From the NCBI RefSeq assembly GCF_003628505.1, contig NZ_RBZP01000023.1, positions 1 to 54,262 on the forward strand: a stretch of DNA of 54,262 nucleotides, read 5' to 3'. Each line of letters begins with the position of its first letter. Within the stretch, counting starts at the first letter, position 1. Positions 27,870-35,322 of this stretch are shown one piece after another. A program made the translations under genes and the position numbers. Below the pieces are notes generated by a model, which did no database searches, was not told the DNA's origin, and saw only the letters and a program-made list of their open reading frames with translations. This stretch comes from Oceanobacillus halophilus (GTDB lineage Bacteria > Bacillota > Bacilli > Bacillales > Amphibacillaceae).

Positions 27870-28267
27870 AAAAGAGGCGGGACATAACTAAAGTGTTTAA
27901 CTCAGAAAACGAACAATGTGCTACATTGCGGAGGAAATATACGTAGACTCCTTGAAAAAAGAAAACCATTTTTTCTGCGTGCGATGTAACCCTGCCGAAG
28001 CGTTCCTTGTCCTGCGGGAAGAAGAGCATCGCTGAGACTGCGTAGTGAGGGAACTACTTGAATATTCTTCCTTGTTCCCTTGCGCCGAGAAAGCCCGCTT
28101 CGAAGCATTACTGGAAGACGCAGGCTCACACGCTTTTCAGCACGAAGGAGGCTCACCAGCTCCCCTAAGGTGCGCGTAGTATATTTCCGGAGCGGTATTT
28201 ATGCACCAATCCACCAATCATGTTCGGGTTTTCCTTTGAGAAAATACTTTTGTCCCGGCCTCTTTTT
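27870..28267. repeat. Compound repeat, copy V (single arm within a terminator-like stem)
   Basis: Outer ends AAAAGAGGCGGGACA and TGTCCCGGCCTCTTTT are complementary and could themselves terminate patB and sodC. Inside lies a single arm, 27926-28194. Its stem is GGAAATATAC/GTATATTTCC: relative to other class B arms (GGAAATACAC) one base has changed on each strand so that pairing is kept. The arm also carries the GCGCCGAGAAAGC...GAAGACGCAGGC sub-hairpin and ends CCCTAAGGTGCGCG like copy IX. There is no linker or second arm. Confidence 0.8.
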
Positions 28268-28268
28268 C

Positions 28269-28859
28269 TTATTCATCCTGGTTCTCATTTGTTTCTGTTG
28301 GATCAGAAGGAGTTTCTTCTGCGGAAGATTTGCTATCAGCGTTAGGATCAGCCTTTATTTCTCCACAAATAATACGTACTCCTGAATCACCTGCGGGCTG
28401 ACTCACTCCATCATCTTGGGATTCATGAACAACTAATGATGTTCCATCTCCTCTTAAAATCGATTGTTTCCCATCTGTTAAAGTTGCTCCAGCAAGCATC
28501 AATTCAGCATCCACTAATCCTCCAGCGTCTGCTTCAATATTTGGTAAATCCCCAAGATGAGATCCTTTTGGGTGCATTAATCCATGTTCATTTCCTTCTG
28601 GATCAAGATGATTTCCTGCACTTTGAAAATCTGGCCCCTCACAGGACGAAAATTCATGAACATGTATCCCATGAAATCCTGGCGACAGTCCCTCTAACTT
28701 TAACTTAATTTGAACTCCATCTGGCATCTCATTCAATGTAGCATTCCCTACCATATCCCCCGCAGCATTATACATTTCAACAGTTCGTGTTGTCTCATCA
28801 GCTCCACCGTTACAAGCAGACAAAACAAAAATCATTAAAATTAAAAACATCACACGCAT
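28269..28859 (-). CDS. sodC: Cu/Zn superoxide dismutase lipoprotein
   Basis: 196 residues. Lipoprotein signal with lipobox LSAC (Cys16), so extracytoplasmic. All seven canonical metal ligands are present: His66, His68 (HVHEF), His84, His92, His101, Asp104 and His145 (LVVHESQDD). The Cys pair expected for the intramolecular disulfide is Cys73 with the Cys in RIICGEI. The acidic Ser/Glu-rich C terminus is a linker-like tail. The start is ATG 28859 behind AAGGGG; the frame could run 21 codons further upstream without support. It removes superoxide at the cell surface. Confidence 0.88.
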   Translation of the reverse strand: MRVMFLILMIFVLSACNGGADETTRTVEMYNAAGDMVGNATLNEMPDGVQIKLKLEGLSPGFHGIHVHEFSSCEGPDFQSAGNHLDPEGNEHGLMHPKGSHLGDLPNIEADAGGLVDAELMLAGATLTDGKQSILRGDGTSLVVHESQDDGVSQPAGDSGVRIICGEIKADPNADSKSSAEETPSDPTETNENQDE

Positions 28860-28923
28860 GAAACTAACCCCTTTTAAAGCGCATTTTCCAATATTATTCA
28901 CCATCCTACCAAATTTATTCAAG

Positions 28924-28938
28924 GAGTGCCTGGCACTT
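28924..28938. repeat. Short palindrome AGTGCC-T-GGCACT
   Basis: Six-bp arms around a single base, located between sodC and the upstream small membrane protein. Similar GTGCCTGGCAC palindromes recur in Bacillaceae genomes (from memory). Confidence 0.4.
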
Positions 28939-28952
28939 CCCGGATTTTGTCG

Positions 28953-28994
28953 AAAAAAAGTGTTTCTTTCATTATTGAAAGAAACACTTTTTTT
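28953..28994. terminator. Bidirectional terminator upstream of sodC
   Basis: AAAAAAAGTGTTTCTTTCA / TGAAAGAAACACTTTTTTT perfect stem with A and T tracts. It ends the leftward small membrane protein gene. Confidence 0.93.
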
Positions 28995-28996
28995 AC

Positions 28997-29200
28997 TTAC
29001 CTTTCACTTTTAGCTTTAGCTGATTCCTTTAGTCGTTTTTCATATTTTTTATTGAATTCCTGTTCATCTTTTTTCGATTTTCGGTAGAACAAGTACATGG
29101 CTATACCAGCTAAAGTCATAAAAATAACAAATGATATGACAGCAGGGATATATTCTGCTTTATCCTCAGGAAAATATAAAAATGGCATGAATAGATACAT
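28997..29200 (-). CDS. Small single-pass membrane protein
   Basis: 67 residues. N-terminal hydrophobic stretch (MYLFMPFLYF), then a clear membrane helix (AVISFVIFMTLAGIAMYLFY, about 20-39) and a highly charged Lys/Glu-rich helical tail. The start is ATG 29200, preceded by GAAGGAAGTG; a TATAAT lies 23 bp upstream, so the longer frame, which begins upstream of that box, is not used. Function unknown. Single-gene unit ending at a strong terminator. Confidence 0.65.
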   Translation of the reverse strand: MYLFMPFLYFPEDKAEYIPAVISFVIFMTLAGIAMYLFYRKSKKDEQEFNKKYEKRLKESAKAKSER

Positions 29201-29318
29201 CGAATCACTTCCTTCTTTTTTCATTATACCAAAATATAAATTGTTACCCAATCAATCGAATCTTATTATTCGCTTATTCCTTCTGTTTTTGGCAATATAC
29301 TAAGTGGAGGTGTTCATT

Positions 29319-29720
29319 TTGGCGGAAGTAAACATTGGAGATATTGTAAAAGCCCACTATAACTCAGGAACATACATTGGAAAAGTAATAGAAGATAGAG
29401 GGCAGAACTACCTAATAGAAGTCCACGCTGTTCACAAACATCCATTGCAAGGTGATTTGCATAACTACGGTAAGATAGATGTTGTATTCCATGAACGCAA
29501 GGCACTTTTTTACAAAGAGAAAATGAACGTAAAAAAACCAGCTGTACATTTATACGAAGAAAACATTCCATCATATGGCGAATCACTAAAGAAGGCTGTT
29601 ATTACCTATAAAGAAAAACTGGAACAGGAAGATTCAGATTATAGCCGGGCTGCTATCTCAAAATTAAACGATTTAGAAGAAAATTATTATAAAAAAAGCT
29701 ACTATAACATAAAAAGCTAG
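29319..29720 (+). CDS. kapB: Kinase-associated protein KapB
   Basis: 133 residues. Matches Bacillus KapB, described as needed with the sensor kinase KinB for sporulation signalling. The N-terminal small beta-barrel begins VNIGDIVKAHYNSGTYIG; the conserved AVHKHPLQGDLHNYGKIDV and FHERKALFYKEKMNV follow, then a charged helical C terminus. TTG 29319 is chosen because GGAGG is 8 bases upstream; the GTG that opens the frame overlaps this Shine-Dalgarno. kinB is absent from the neighbourhood. Confidence 0.85.
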   Translation: MAEVNIGDIVKAHYNSGTYIGKVIEDRGQNYLIEVHAVHKHPLQGDLHNYGKIDVVFHERKALFYKEKMNVKKPAVHLYEENIPSYGESLKKAVITYKEKLEQEDSDYSRAAISKLNDLEENYYKKSYYNIKS

Positions 29721-29746
29721 GGGAAGTAACTTCCCTCTAGCTTTTA
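29711..29746. terminator. Shared terminator of kapB and ptsH
   Basis: AAAAGCTAGGGGAAGT / ACTTCCCTCTAGCTTTT between two convergent genes, with T tracts on both strands. Confidence 0.85.
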
Positions 29747-29754
29747 GTTTTACC

Positions 29755-30018
29755 TTATTCACCTAAATGTTCTTTAATTACTTCACCAAGAGCTTGAACT
29801 GCTTCTTCTTCGTCACTGCCATCAGCAGTAATTTCAATCTCTGCACCATTAGGGATTCCTAATGACATAACGCCCATAATGGATTTTAAGTTTACACTTT
29901 TCCCTTTATAATTTACGTTAATATCAGATTGAAACTGACCAGCTTTATTAACGAGTAAAGTAGCCGGACGAGCATGGACTCCTGTTTCTGCAGTAATTGT
30001 AAATGTTTGTGCCTTCAT
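29755..30018 (-). CDS. ptsH: HPr phosphocarrier protein (PtsH-like)
   Basis: 87 residues from ATG 30018. This start puts the phosphorylatable His at position 15 (GVHARPAT) and the regulatory Ser at 46 (LKSIMGVMSLGI), matching HPr numbering exactly. GGAAGG is 9 bases upstream. HPr passes phosphate from EI to sugar EIIA proteins; Ser46-P works with CcpA in catabolite control. Having His15 argues against Crh, which carries Gln there. ptsI is not adjacent, unlike in the usual ptsHI operon, so this may be a second HPr or a relocated gene. Confidence 0.85.
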   Translation of the reverse strand: MKAQTFTITAETGVHARPATLLVNKAGQFQSDINVNYKGKSVNLKSIMGVMSLGIPNGAEIEITADGSDEEEAVQALGEVIKEHLGE

Positions 30019-30222
30019 TATATTCATCCTTCCAGTACTATTAAAATTCTAGATCGTACGTTTTTTATATTATGTACGAAATGACTATATTTATTATATA
30101 CAATAACAGTCATTTAAGAAACCAAAAAGAACATTTTTTCAACATTTCCTTCTAAAATTTGTCTTTATTTTTACATTATGATAACGTTATTTTGAAAAAC
30201 ATGACTTGAGGAGGATTTACCG

Positions 30223-30930
30223 ATGAGTGTACATATAGGTGCTAAAAAAGGTGAAATTGCAGATAAAATTTTGTTACCAGGTGATCCATTAAGAGCGAAA
30301 TTTATTGCCGAAACATTCTTAGAAGATGTTACGCAATATAATGAAGTACGTGGAATGCTTGGATACACAGGAACATATAAAGGTGAACGTGTTTCTGTAC
30401 AAGGAACCGGAATGGGAGTTCCTTCCATTTCCATATATGTAAACGAATTGATTCAGGAATACGATGTTCAAAAATTGGTTCGTGTTGGTACATGTGGAGC
30501 TCTTCAGAAAGATGTAAAAGTAAGAGATGTTATTTTAGCACAAGGAGCAACTACAGATTCCGGAGTCAATCGTATGGTCTTTAATGGCATTGATTTTGCT
30601 CCATTAGCTGACTTTGAACTGTTGAAACATGCATATGATGTAGGGACAGAAAGAGGCTCAAAACTTCGAGTAGGAAACATCTTTACCAGTGACTCTTTTT
30701 ATCGTGAGAATGCCAAGGAAATTAATGAATTGTTGGCTAGTTACCAAGTACTTGCAATTGAGATGGAATCCACTGCACTTTATACGCTAGCAGCAAAATA
30801 CGGAAGACAGGCATTGTCTATTTTAACGGTTTCTGATCATATATTAACAGGGGAAGAAACAACCTCTGAAGAACGTCAAACATCATTTAATGAAATGATG
30901 GAAATTGCATTAGATGCAATCATTAAGTAG
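30223..30930 (+). CDS. deoD: Purine-nucleoside phosphorylase DeoD
   Basis: 235 residues, typical for hexameric PNP. Phosphorolysis of purine (deoxy)nucleosides in salvage. Motifs: [23 protein letters not shown] (phosphate-binding GDPLR), [22 protein letters not shown] and the base site [10 protein letters not shown] followed by SDHILTGE. The ATG follows GAGGAGG. The terminator that ends it (30994-31033) is embedded in the bioY promoter and ribosome site. Confidence 0.96.
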   Translation: MSVHIGAKKGEIADKILLPGDPLRAKFIAETFLEDVTQYNEVRGMLGYTGTYKGERVSVQGTGMGVPSISIYVNELIQEYDVQKLVRVGTCGALQKDVKVRDVILAQGATTDSGVNRMVFNGIDFAPLADFELLKHAYDVGTERGSKLRVGNIFTSDSFYRENAKEINELLASYQVLAIEMESTALYTLAAKYGRQALSILTVSDHILTGEETTSEERQTSFNEMMEIALDAIIK

Positions 30931-30955
30931 TAATGTCGTAATGTACAAAACCTTT

Positions 30956-30989
30956 AATCGTTAACCGTTAATAAAACAAGTTGACATTA
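30956..30989 (+). promoter_or_regulatory. Possible BirA (biotin repressor) operator of bioY
   Basis: Left half AATCGTTAACC (10 of 11 to the usual AATTGTTAACC), 12 bases, then AGTTGACATTA, a weaker match (7 of 11) to GGTTAACAATT that overlaps the -35 box. The symmetry is imperfect, so this is tentative. Confidence 0.4.
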
Positions 30990-31009
30990 TACTCTCCCCC
31001 CTTTATCCT
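30981..31009 (+). promoter_or_regulatory. Promoter of bioY, inside the deoD terminator
   Basis: TTGACA (30981-30986), 17-bp spacer, TATCCT (31004-31009). The -10 box straddles the end of the left arm and the loop of the terminator hairpin. Confidence 0.6.
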
Positions 31010-31033
31010 TTTAGTAAAGGGGGGAGTTTTTTT
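30994..31033 (+). terminator. deoD terminator whose 3' arm is the bioY Shine-Dalgarno
   Basis: A perfect 12-bp stem CTCCCCCCTTTA/TAAAGGGGGGAG with a 9-base loop, followed by TTTTTTT and then directly the bioY ATG at 31034. The GGGGGGAG in the right arm is the only ribosome site for bioY. Confidence 0.85.
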
Positions 31034-31624
31034 ATGAGAAGTTTACGACCAATAGATATAACTTACGGGGCTGTATTTGTTTGTTTAATGACGGTTGGAG
31101 CAAACATAACCGTTTGGTTTCCAATACTAGCCATACCAATTGGAGGTACAAGCGTTCCGTTATCGTTACAAACTTTCTTTGCTATTTTAGCTGGAATGAT
31201 GTTGGGGAAGAAGATAGGTCCTATCGCTATGATAACCTATACATTTATCGGGACAGCAGGTGTACCCGTCTTTGCTGGGCTACAGGGGGGACCATTTGCC
31301 TTAATTAGCCCAACAGGCGGATTTATTTTATCTTTCATCTTTGTCGCCTTTTTCGCAGGATCGATTACAGAGTTAGCAAAGAGTCCTACTATTTCTGTTT
31401 ACACCGTGGCAGCGATTGTTGGATTACTTGTCAATTATGTAATAGGGGTAACTTACATGTATATAGCAATGAATACATGGCTTGAACTGGAAATAGCTTA
31501 TAAGCTAGCATGGGCAGGTATGATTCCATTTCTAATAAAAGACACTGCTTTATCCATTCTTGGAGCTGTGTTTATGGTAAATGTTTCTAAAAGACTTCCT
31601 GCAAAATGGCAGCGGGCTGCATAA
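31034..31624 (+). CDS. bioY: Biotin transporter BioY (ECF S component)
   Basis: 196 residues with six hydrophobic segments. Captures biotin for the ECF module. Typical BioY stretches: PIGGTSVPLSLQTFFAILAGMMLGKKIG, TFIGTAGVPVFAG and GPFALISPTGGFILSF. The ribosome site GGGGGGAG lies 7 bases from the ATG and belongs to the preceding terminator hairpin. Ends with a terminator at 31640-31668. Probably repressed by BirA with biotin, based on the half-site upstream. Confidence 0.93.
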   Translation: MRSLRPIDITYGAVFVCLMTVGANITVWFPILAIPIGGTSVPLSLQTFFAILAGMMLGKKIGPIAMITYTFIGTAGVPVFAGLQGGPFALISPTGGFILSFIFVAFFAGSITELAKSPTISVYTVAAIVGLLVNYVIGVTYMYIAMNTWLELEIAYKLAWAGMIPFLIKDTALSILGAVFMVNVSKRLPAKWQRAA

Positions 31625-31639
31625 AAAATGATCTATTTC

Positions 31640-31668
31640 AGAACCTTTTATTGGAAAGGTTCTTTTTT
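31640..31668 (+). terminator. Terminator of bioY
   Basis: AGAACCTTT/AAAGGTTCT with a short loop and six T. Confidence 0.88.
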
Positions 31669-31728
31669 ATGCTGAATCTTACATCCTACAATTGGAAAAG
31701 GTCTTGTATTAGGCGGATATTCAATCAT
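31648..31728 (-). CDS. Candidate 26-residue small ORF
   Basis: Starts at ATG 31728 behind a very strong GGGGGAG (5-6 bases) and reads MIEYPPNTRPFPIVGCKIQH and six more residues to TAA. The codons are plausible and the peptide is Pro-rich with one Cys. It overlaps the bioY terminator on the other strand. No homologue was recalled; only the ribosome site and the intact frame support it. Confidence 0.3.
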   Translation of the reverse strand: MIEYPPNTRPFPIVGCKIQHKKEPFQ

Positions 31729-31848
31729 GTCACTCCCCCATTTCGTTTACCTGCACTTAACGGTATGGTAAAATAATAGCATCTACATAATATAAGAAAA
31801 CCCCTTCAAACTAATATAAACTCAAAGTCTAGAAGCAGAAAGGTGTTC

Positions 31849-32334
31849 ATGCATATTATGGAATTATTTCTTAATTTCCCTATTTGGGCTGCATTGTCTG
31901 CAATCGTTTTTGCCCAGTTCATTAAAATCCCAATAAAATTTCTAGTAACAAAGGAATTCACACCTAATATTGCTTTTAGTACTGGAGGTATGCCAAGTAG
32001 TCATTCTGCTGCAGTAACTGCCTTAACTACAGCTATTGGAATAGTTGAAGGTGTATCATCCTCCATATTTGCCTTGTCAGCAATATTTAGTGTGATTACT
32101 ATGTATGATGCCTCTGGAGTCCGCCGTCATGCTGGAAGGCATGCGGTAGCCTTAAATCGTCTCATTGATGACTTCCAATTATTTTTTGATCACGCAAAAG
32201 ACTGGAACAGGAAAGAAGAATATGAAAAGCGAAAACAATTGAAAGAACTTTTAGGACATGAACCTAGTGAAGTATTTTTCGGATCAGTTACAGGTATAAT
32301 TGTTGCTTTTCTGGTCTACCCATTATTCTTTTAA
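31849..32334 (+). CDS. yuiD: Divergent PAP2-family membrane protein YuiD
   Basis: 161 residues. Family once called DUF212, with phosphatase-like motifs of the acid phosphatase/VanZ-adjacent type: STGGMPSSHSAAVTALTTAIG and YDASGVRRHAGRHA, and several hydrophobic segments. Substrate unknown. The start is ATG 31849; AAGG is 5 bases upstream and the GTG opening the frame is inside that ribosome site. Next to yuiC and yuiB as in Bacillus. Repeat copy VI begins at its stop codon. Confidence 0.85.
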   Translation: MHIMELFLNFPIWAALSAIVFAQFIKIPIKFLVTKEFTPNIAFSTGGMPSSHSAAVTALTTAIGIVEGVSSSIFALSAIFSVITMYDASGVRRHAGRHAVALNRLIDDFQLFFDHAKDWNRKEEYEKRKQLKELLGHEPSEVFFGSVTGIIVAFLVYPLFF

Positions 32335-32552
32335 AAAGGCTCTTTTCGTATAGTTTGTTGCTTTTTGAAACTTTACAGTTGATAGAAATTGCTGATATAT
32401 ATAATTAACAATAGTGCTATTACCCGCTACGGAAATACCTGCCCGGAGCGGGAATCAACAACGCACTACATTACACATTTATCTTTAATTAAGTTAATCA
32501 GGAGTCTATATAAAATGTAAAAAACAACAATCTTTTAGAAAAGAGCCTTTAA
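32334..32552. repeat. Compound inverted repeat, copy VI (short hybrid)
   Basis: About 220 bp. Outer ends AAAGGCTCTTTTC and GAAAAGAGCCTTT are inverted, followed inward by GTTGATAGAAATT- and AGGAGTCTATAT-type TIR sequence. The core has lost nearly everything: CGCTACGGAAATAC (class B left edge) is joined to CTGCCCGGAGCGGGAATCAAC (class C right edge). It lies between convergent yuiD and yuiC. It shows the minimum kept unit: TIRs plus fused arm edges. Confidence 0.82.
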
Positions 32553-32603
32553 AAAAGACAACTAAAAATCCAAGAAGAACTTCCATGTAGAAAACATAAA
32601 ATC

Positions 32604-32645
32604 AAAAAATTCGCTTATGTACTAGATTTCATAAGCGAATTTTTT
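32604..32645. terminator. Bidirectional terminator between yuiD and yuiC
   Basis: AAAAAATTCGCTTATG / CATAAGCGAATTTTTT stem. It is 88 bp past the yuiC stop and after the repeat from the yuiD side. Confidence 0.85.
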
Positions 32646-32733
32646 ATTGATTTAAATACCTAAATTGATTCCAATTTATCTTCCCTGAGTATATCCTCAG
32701 AAATATCGTTTTCCACTGATACGATTGTTTGCA

Positions 32734-33408
32734 CTATTCTTTTACAATCTGCTGTCTGAATACTTGCAATGTCTCGTCTTCATTCAACTTAGTTAACTCT
32801 TCATCTGTCAATTCACCATTGCCTTGTTCGATTACGTATACTTCTACTTCTTGTTTACCCCACTCATCGTAGACATCTTCCACTGTGTGATAGTACAAAT
32901 CAATTTTGTTTCCTTTAATCGCACTACCAGTATCAGCAACAACACCATAACCATAGCCTGGAATAAACAAAATAGTACCAATTGAAAACACACTTGTATC
33001 AGCAGCTATAGTAGAATATAAATCTCTTTTTACTTTTACTCCAGAGTACGTAATTCCATACTGCGGATGCGAGCTTGTCTTACCCGTCGATTCAATTCCT
33101 GCTGTATAACCAGTAGCGACTACTGTCTGTGAAGGATATTGATCAACATCTACTGCTTCCTCTAAAGTACTTGGCCCTTCAATCTCATCACTTGATAACA
33201 ATTTCTCCGTTGATTGAAAATGATTTAATCCTTTCTCTTTTAGCTCGATTTTCCTATACTCTGTTGTTTCTTTTTCCATAAATACGTTTTCTGCCCATAC
33301 TTTAAAATCAGAAATCGTCACATTCGATATAGATGATACAGTAACATATAAGGCAATGATAAATAGTAGTGATAATGACGTTCTTCTCATTACATTTTTT
33401 AATCTCAT
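32734..33408 (-). CDS. yuiC: 3D-domain protein YuiC (Sps-type muralytic transglycosylase)
   Basis: 224 residues. One N-terminal membrane helix or uncleaved signal (residues 12-30). The C-terminal 3D domain has its three conserved aspartates: [23 protein letters not shown] and NKIDLYYHT. The family relates to stationary-phase survival proteins and resuscitation factors; Bacillus YuiC has a solved structure and is described as a lytic transglycosylase that acts on peptidoglycan outside the membrane. AGAGGTG lies 11 bases before the ATG. Followed by no other gene on its strand before the repeat. Confidence 0.86.
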   Translation of the reverse strand: MRLKNVMRRTSLSLLFIIALYVTVSSISNVTISDFKVWAENVFMEKETTEYRKIELKEKGLNHFQSTEKLLSSDEIEGPSTLEEAVDVDQYPSQTVVATGYTAGIESTGKTSSHPQYGITYSGVKVKRDLYSTIAADTSVFSIGTILFIPGYGYGVVADTGSAIKGNKIDLYYHTVEDVYDEWGKQEVEVYVIEQGNGELTDEELTKLNEDETLQVFRQQIVKE

Positions 33409-33670
33409 AAATACAAAAACACCTCTCTGGTAATATACCTTTGAAGTTTTGCTATTTCCGGTAGATTAATTTTCCGCTTATTAATGATTATTATTTACCG
33501 GATGTGATATTTTTGATACATTAGCATAAATTTATACACCTATATACCACCAATAGCTTAGCTCCAATTTTTTTCTTTATACCAGTTCAGCGTTTCCAAT
33601 AAGTCTGAATTTATACATTTATCTGTTATATTATTCTGATAAGTTTGTACAAATTGAAAGTTCCTCCCAC
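33409..33670. other. Intergenic region between yuiB and yuiC with an inverted repeat
   Basis: No gene seen. TCCGGTA (33457-33463) and TACCGGA (33496-33502) form an inverted repeat with inner ATTAAT arms, an AT-rich hairpin or protein site upstream of yuiC. Confidence 0.5.
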
Positions 33671-33703
33671 AAAAAAAGTACTTAAACAATATGTTTAAGC
33701 ACT
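33671..33703 (-). terminator. Terminator of yuiB
   Basis: Minus strand AGTGCTTAAACA/TGTTTAAGTACT with a 2-3 base loop followed by seven T. Confidence 0.9.
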
Positions 33704-33722
33704 AATTTTTGATACTAGAAGA

Positions 33723-34034
33723 TTAAAACATTCTATAACCACTCTTACGAAGTAGTTTCATTACATAACCCGCAACAATCGTTCCCAAAAAACCAAAGAT
33801 AAAAAGAATAATATCAAATGCTGTCAAACTCGCTAGCTTGGTTCCGAGTGTTGTAAATGATTGACCTGGATTTGTAAAATATTCCCAAGTAGATAGCGTA
33901 TCTATCATTAGCAAAATAATAAGTGGATAGAGAAATGCCATTAACCATGTTTTACGAATAAGCATATTTACAATAAAAGCGATACCAAAAAACATAACGA
34001 AATATAATATGATAGAAACAATCAGTTGTACCAT
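33723..34034 (-). CDS. yuiB: Membrane protein YuiB
   Basis: 103 residues, close to Bacillus YuiB. Three hydrophobic helices (about 4-25, 31-47, 72-92) separated by a loop WEYFTNPGQSFTTLG, and a basic C terminus. Function unknown. Ribosome site GAAGGGAG before the ATG. Separate transcript from yuiC because of the terminator at 33671-33703. Synteny (yuiB-yuiC-yuiD) supports the name. Confidence 0.8.
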   Translation of the reverse strand: MVQLIVSIILYFVMFFGIAFIVNMLIRKTWLMAFLYPLIILLMIDTLSTWEYFTNPGQSFTTLGTKLASLTAFDIILFIFGFLGTIVAGYVMKLLRKSGYRMF

Positions 34035-34281
34035 GAAGTAACTCCCTTCATTCTATATGTATCGACATCATTTTCATTTTATATGAAAATAAGCAAAAAG
34101 CAAAGAAACAGGATTTGACTAAAACATCGTCAACTTGAATACATAAGAGACTATTTCTACATTTTCCATCGTTAAAAATTGTATTAATACCACTCATCCG
34201 TTGTTTATGATACTATTATAATTGCATGTAAACTGGAATTTATATAAATATAATTAATAGAAAGAAAAGAGGGTATTTTCC

Positions 34282-35274
34282 ATGTCTGATAAAGTATTTG
34301 ATGTAACAATAATTGGAGCAGGCCCTGTCGGTTTATTCACTGCCTTTTACGGAGGTATGCGACAAGCAAGTGTGAAAATTCTCGAAAGTCTACCACATAC
34401 TGGTGGGCAGTTAGAGGCCCTATATCCAGAAAAATATATATATGATGTAGCAGGTTTTCCAAAAATTCGCGCAAAGGAATTAGTAGCTAATTTAGAAAAA
34501 CAGGCTCGAGTTTTTGACCCTACAATCGTTTTAGGACAAGCTGTTGAAACAGTGGAACGTCTTGCAGATGAAACACTTAAATTAACTTCCAACACTGGAG
34601 AAATCCATCTTACCAAAACAATGATTATTACGGCTGGTAATGGTGCTTTTCAACCTCGTCGATTAAATATCGGAGAAAGCGAAGAATTTGAAGGAGTTAA
34701 TCTGCATTATTACGTAAGAGACATGAATCAATTCGAAGGTCAGCATGTAGTTCTTTTAGGTGGTGGGGATTCCGCGGTCGATTGGGCGCTAATGCTAGAA
34801 CCTATTGCAAAAAAAGTAACATTAGTACACCGTCGAGATCAGTTCAGAGCCCATGAACGAAGTGTAGAGCAACTTCAAGCATCTTCAGTTGAGATATTAA
34901 CACCATATGTTGCGGCAGATATTTCAACCTCAAATCAAATAGATCGATTAATTTTACAAGAAGTAAAAGGGGACAAAAAAGTAGAGTTGGAACCAGACTC
35001 CATCATTTGTAACTATGGATTTATTTCTAAATTAGGCCCTATAAAAGACTGGGGTTTGAATATAGAAAAAAACAGTATCGTAGTTAACTCTAAAATGGAA
35101 ACGAACATCCCAGGAATTTATGCTGCTGGAGATATTTGCACGTATGATGGAAAAGTAAACCTCATTGCAACTGGATTTGGCGAAGGTCCAACTGCAATCA
35201 ATAACGCCAAACGATACATCGATCCAAAAGCACGAGTTCAACCAAAGCACTCATCAGATATGGATTTGTTTTAA
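34282..35274 (+). CDS. yumC: Ferredoxin/flavodoxin-NADP+ reductase, thioredoxin reductase-like (YumC)
   Basis: 330 residues. FAD motif [19 protein letters not shown] at the N terminus, NADPH motif [16 protein letters not shown] in the middle, and C-terminal FAD contacts [32 protein letters not shown]. The redox-active CxxC of true thioredoxin reductases is absent, which assigns it to the TrxR-like FNR group. It supplies or draws electrons from ferredoxin or flavodoxin, for example for Fe-S assembly and flavodoxin-dependent enzymes. Convergent with the Crp/Fnr gene, sharing a terminator. Confidence 0.92.
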   Translation: MSDKVFDVTIIGAGPVGLFTAFYGGMRQASVKILESLPHTGGQLEALYPEKYIYDVAGFPKIRAKELVANLEKQARVFDPTIVLGQAVETVERLADETLKLTSNTGEIHLTKTMIITAGNGAFQPRRLNIGESEEFEGVNLHYYVRDMNQFEGQHVVLLGGGDSAVDWALMLEPIAKKVTLVHRRDQFRAHERSVEQLQASSVEILTPYVAADISTSNQIDRLILQEVKGDKKVELEPDSIICNYGFISKLGPIKDWGLNIEKNSIVVNSKMETNIPGIYAAGDICTYDGKVNLIATGFGEGPTAINNAKRYIDPKARVQPKHSSDMDLF

Positions 35275-35278
35275 GAAC

Positions 35279-35322
35279 AAAAGCTATGACGCAGGGAAAT
35301 TTTTCTGCATCATAGCTTTTTT
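35279..35322. terminator. Shared terminator of yumC and the Crp/Fnr gene
   Basis: AAAAGCTATGA..CAG / CTG..CATAGCTTTT stem with a T run to the right and an A run to the left. Confidence 0.85.

Noticed and set aside
27760..28385. Frames over copy V and the patB/sodC ends
   Set aside because: Same repeat-derived peptides as in copies III and IX, antisense to real genes at their ends.
29755..30018. Crh instead of HPr
   Set aside because: Position 15 is His, in HARPAT; Crh carries Gln there.
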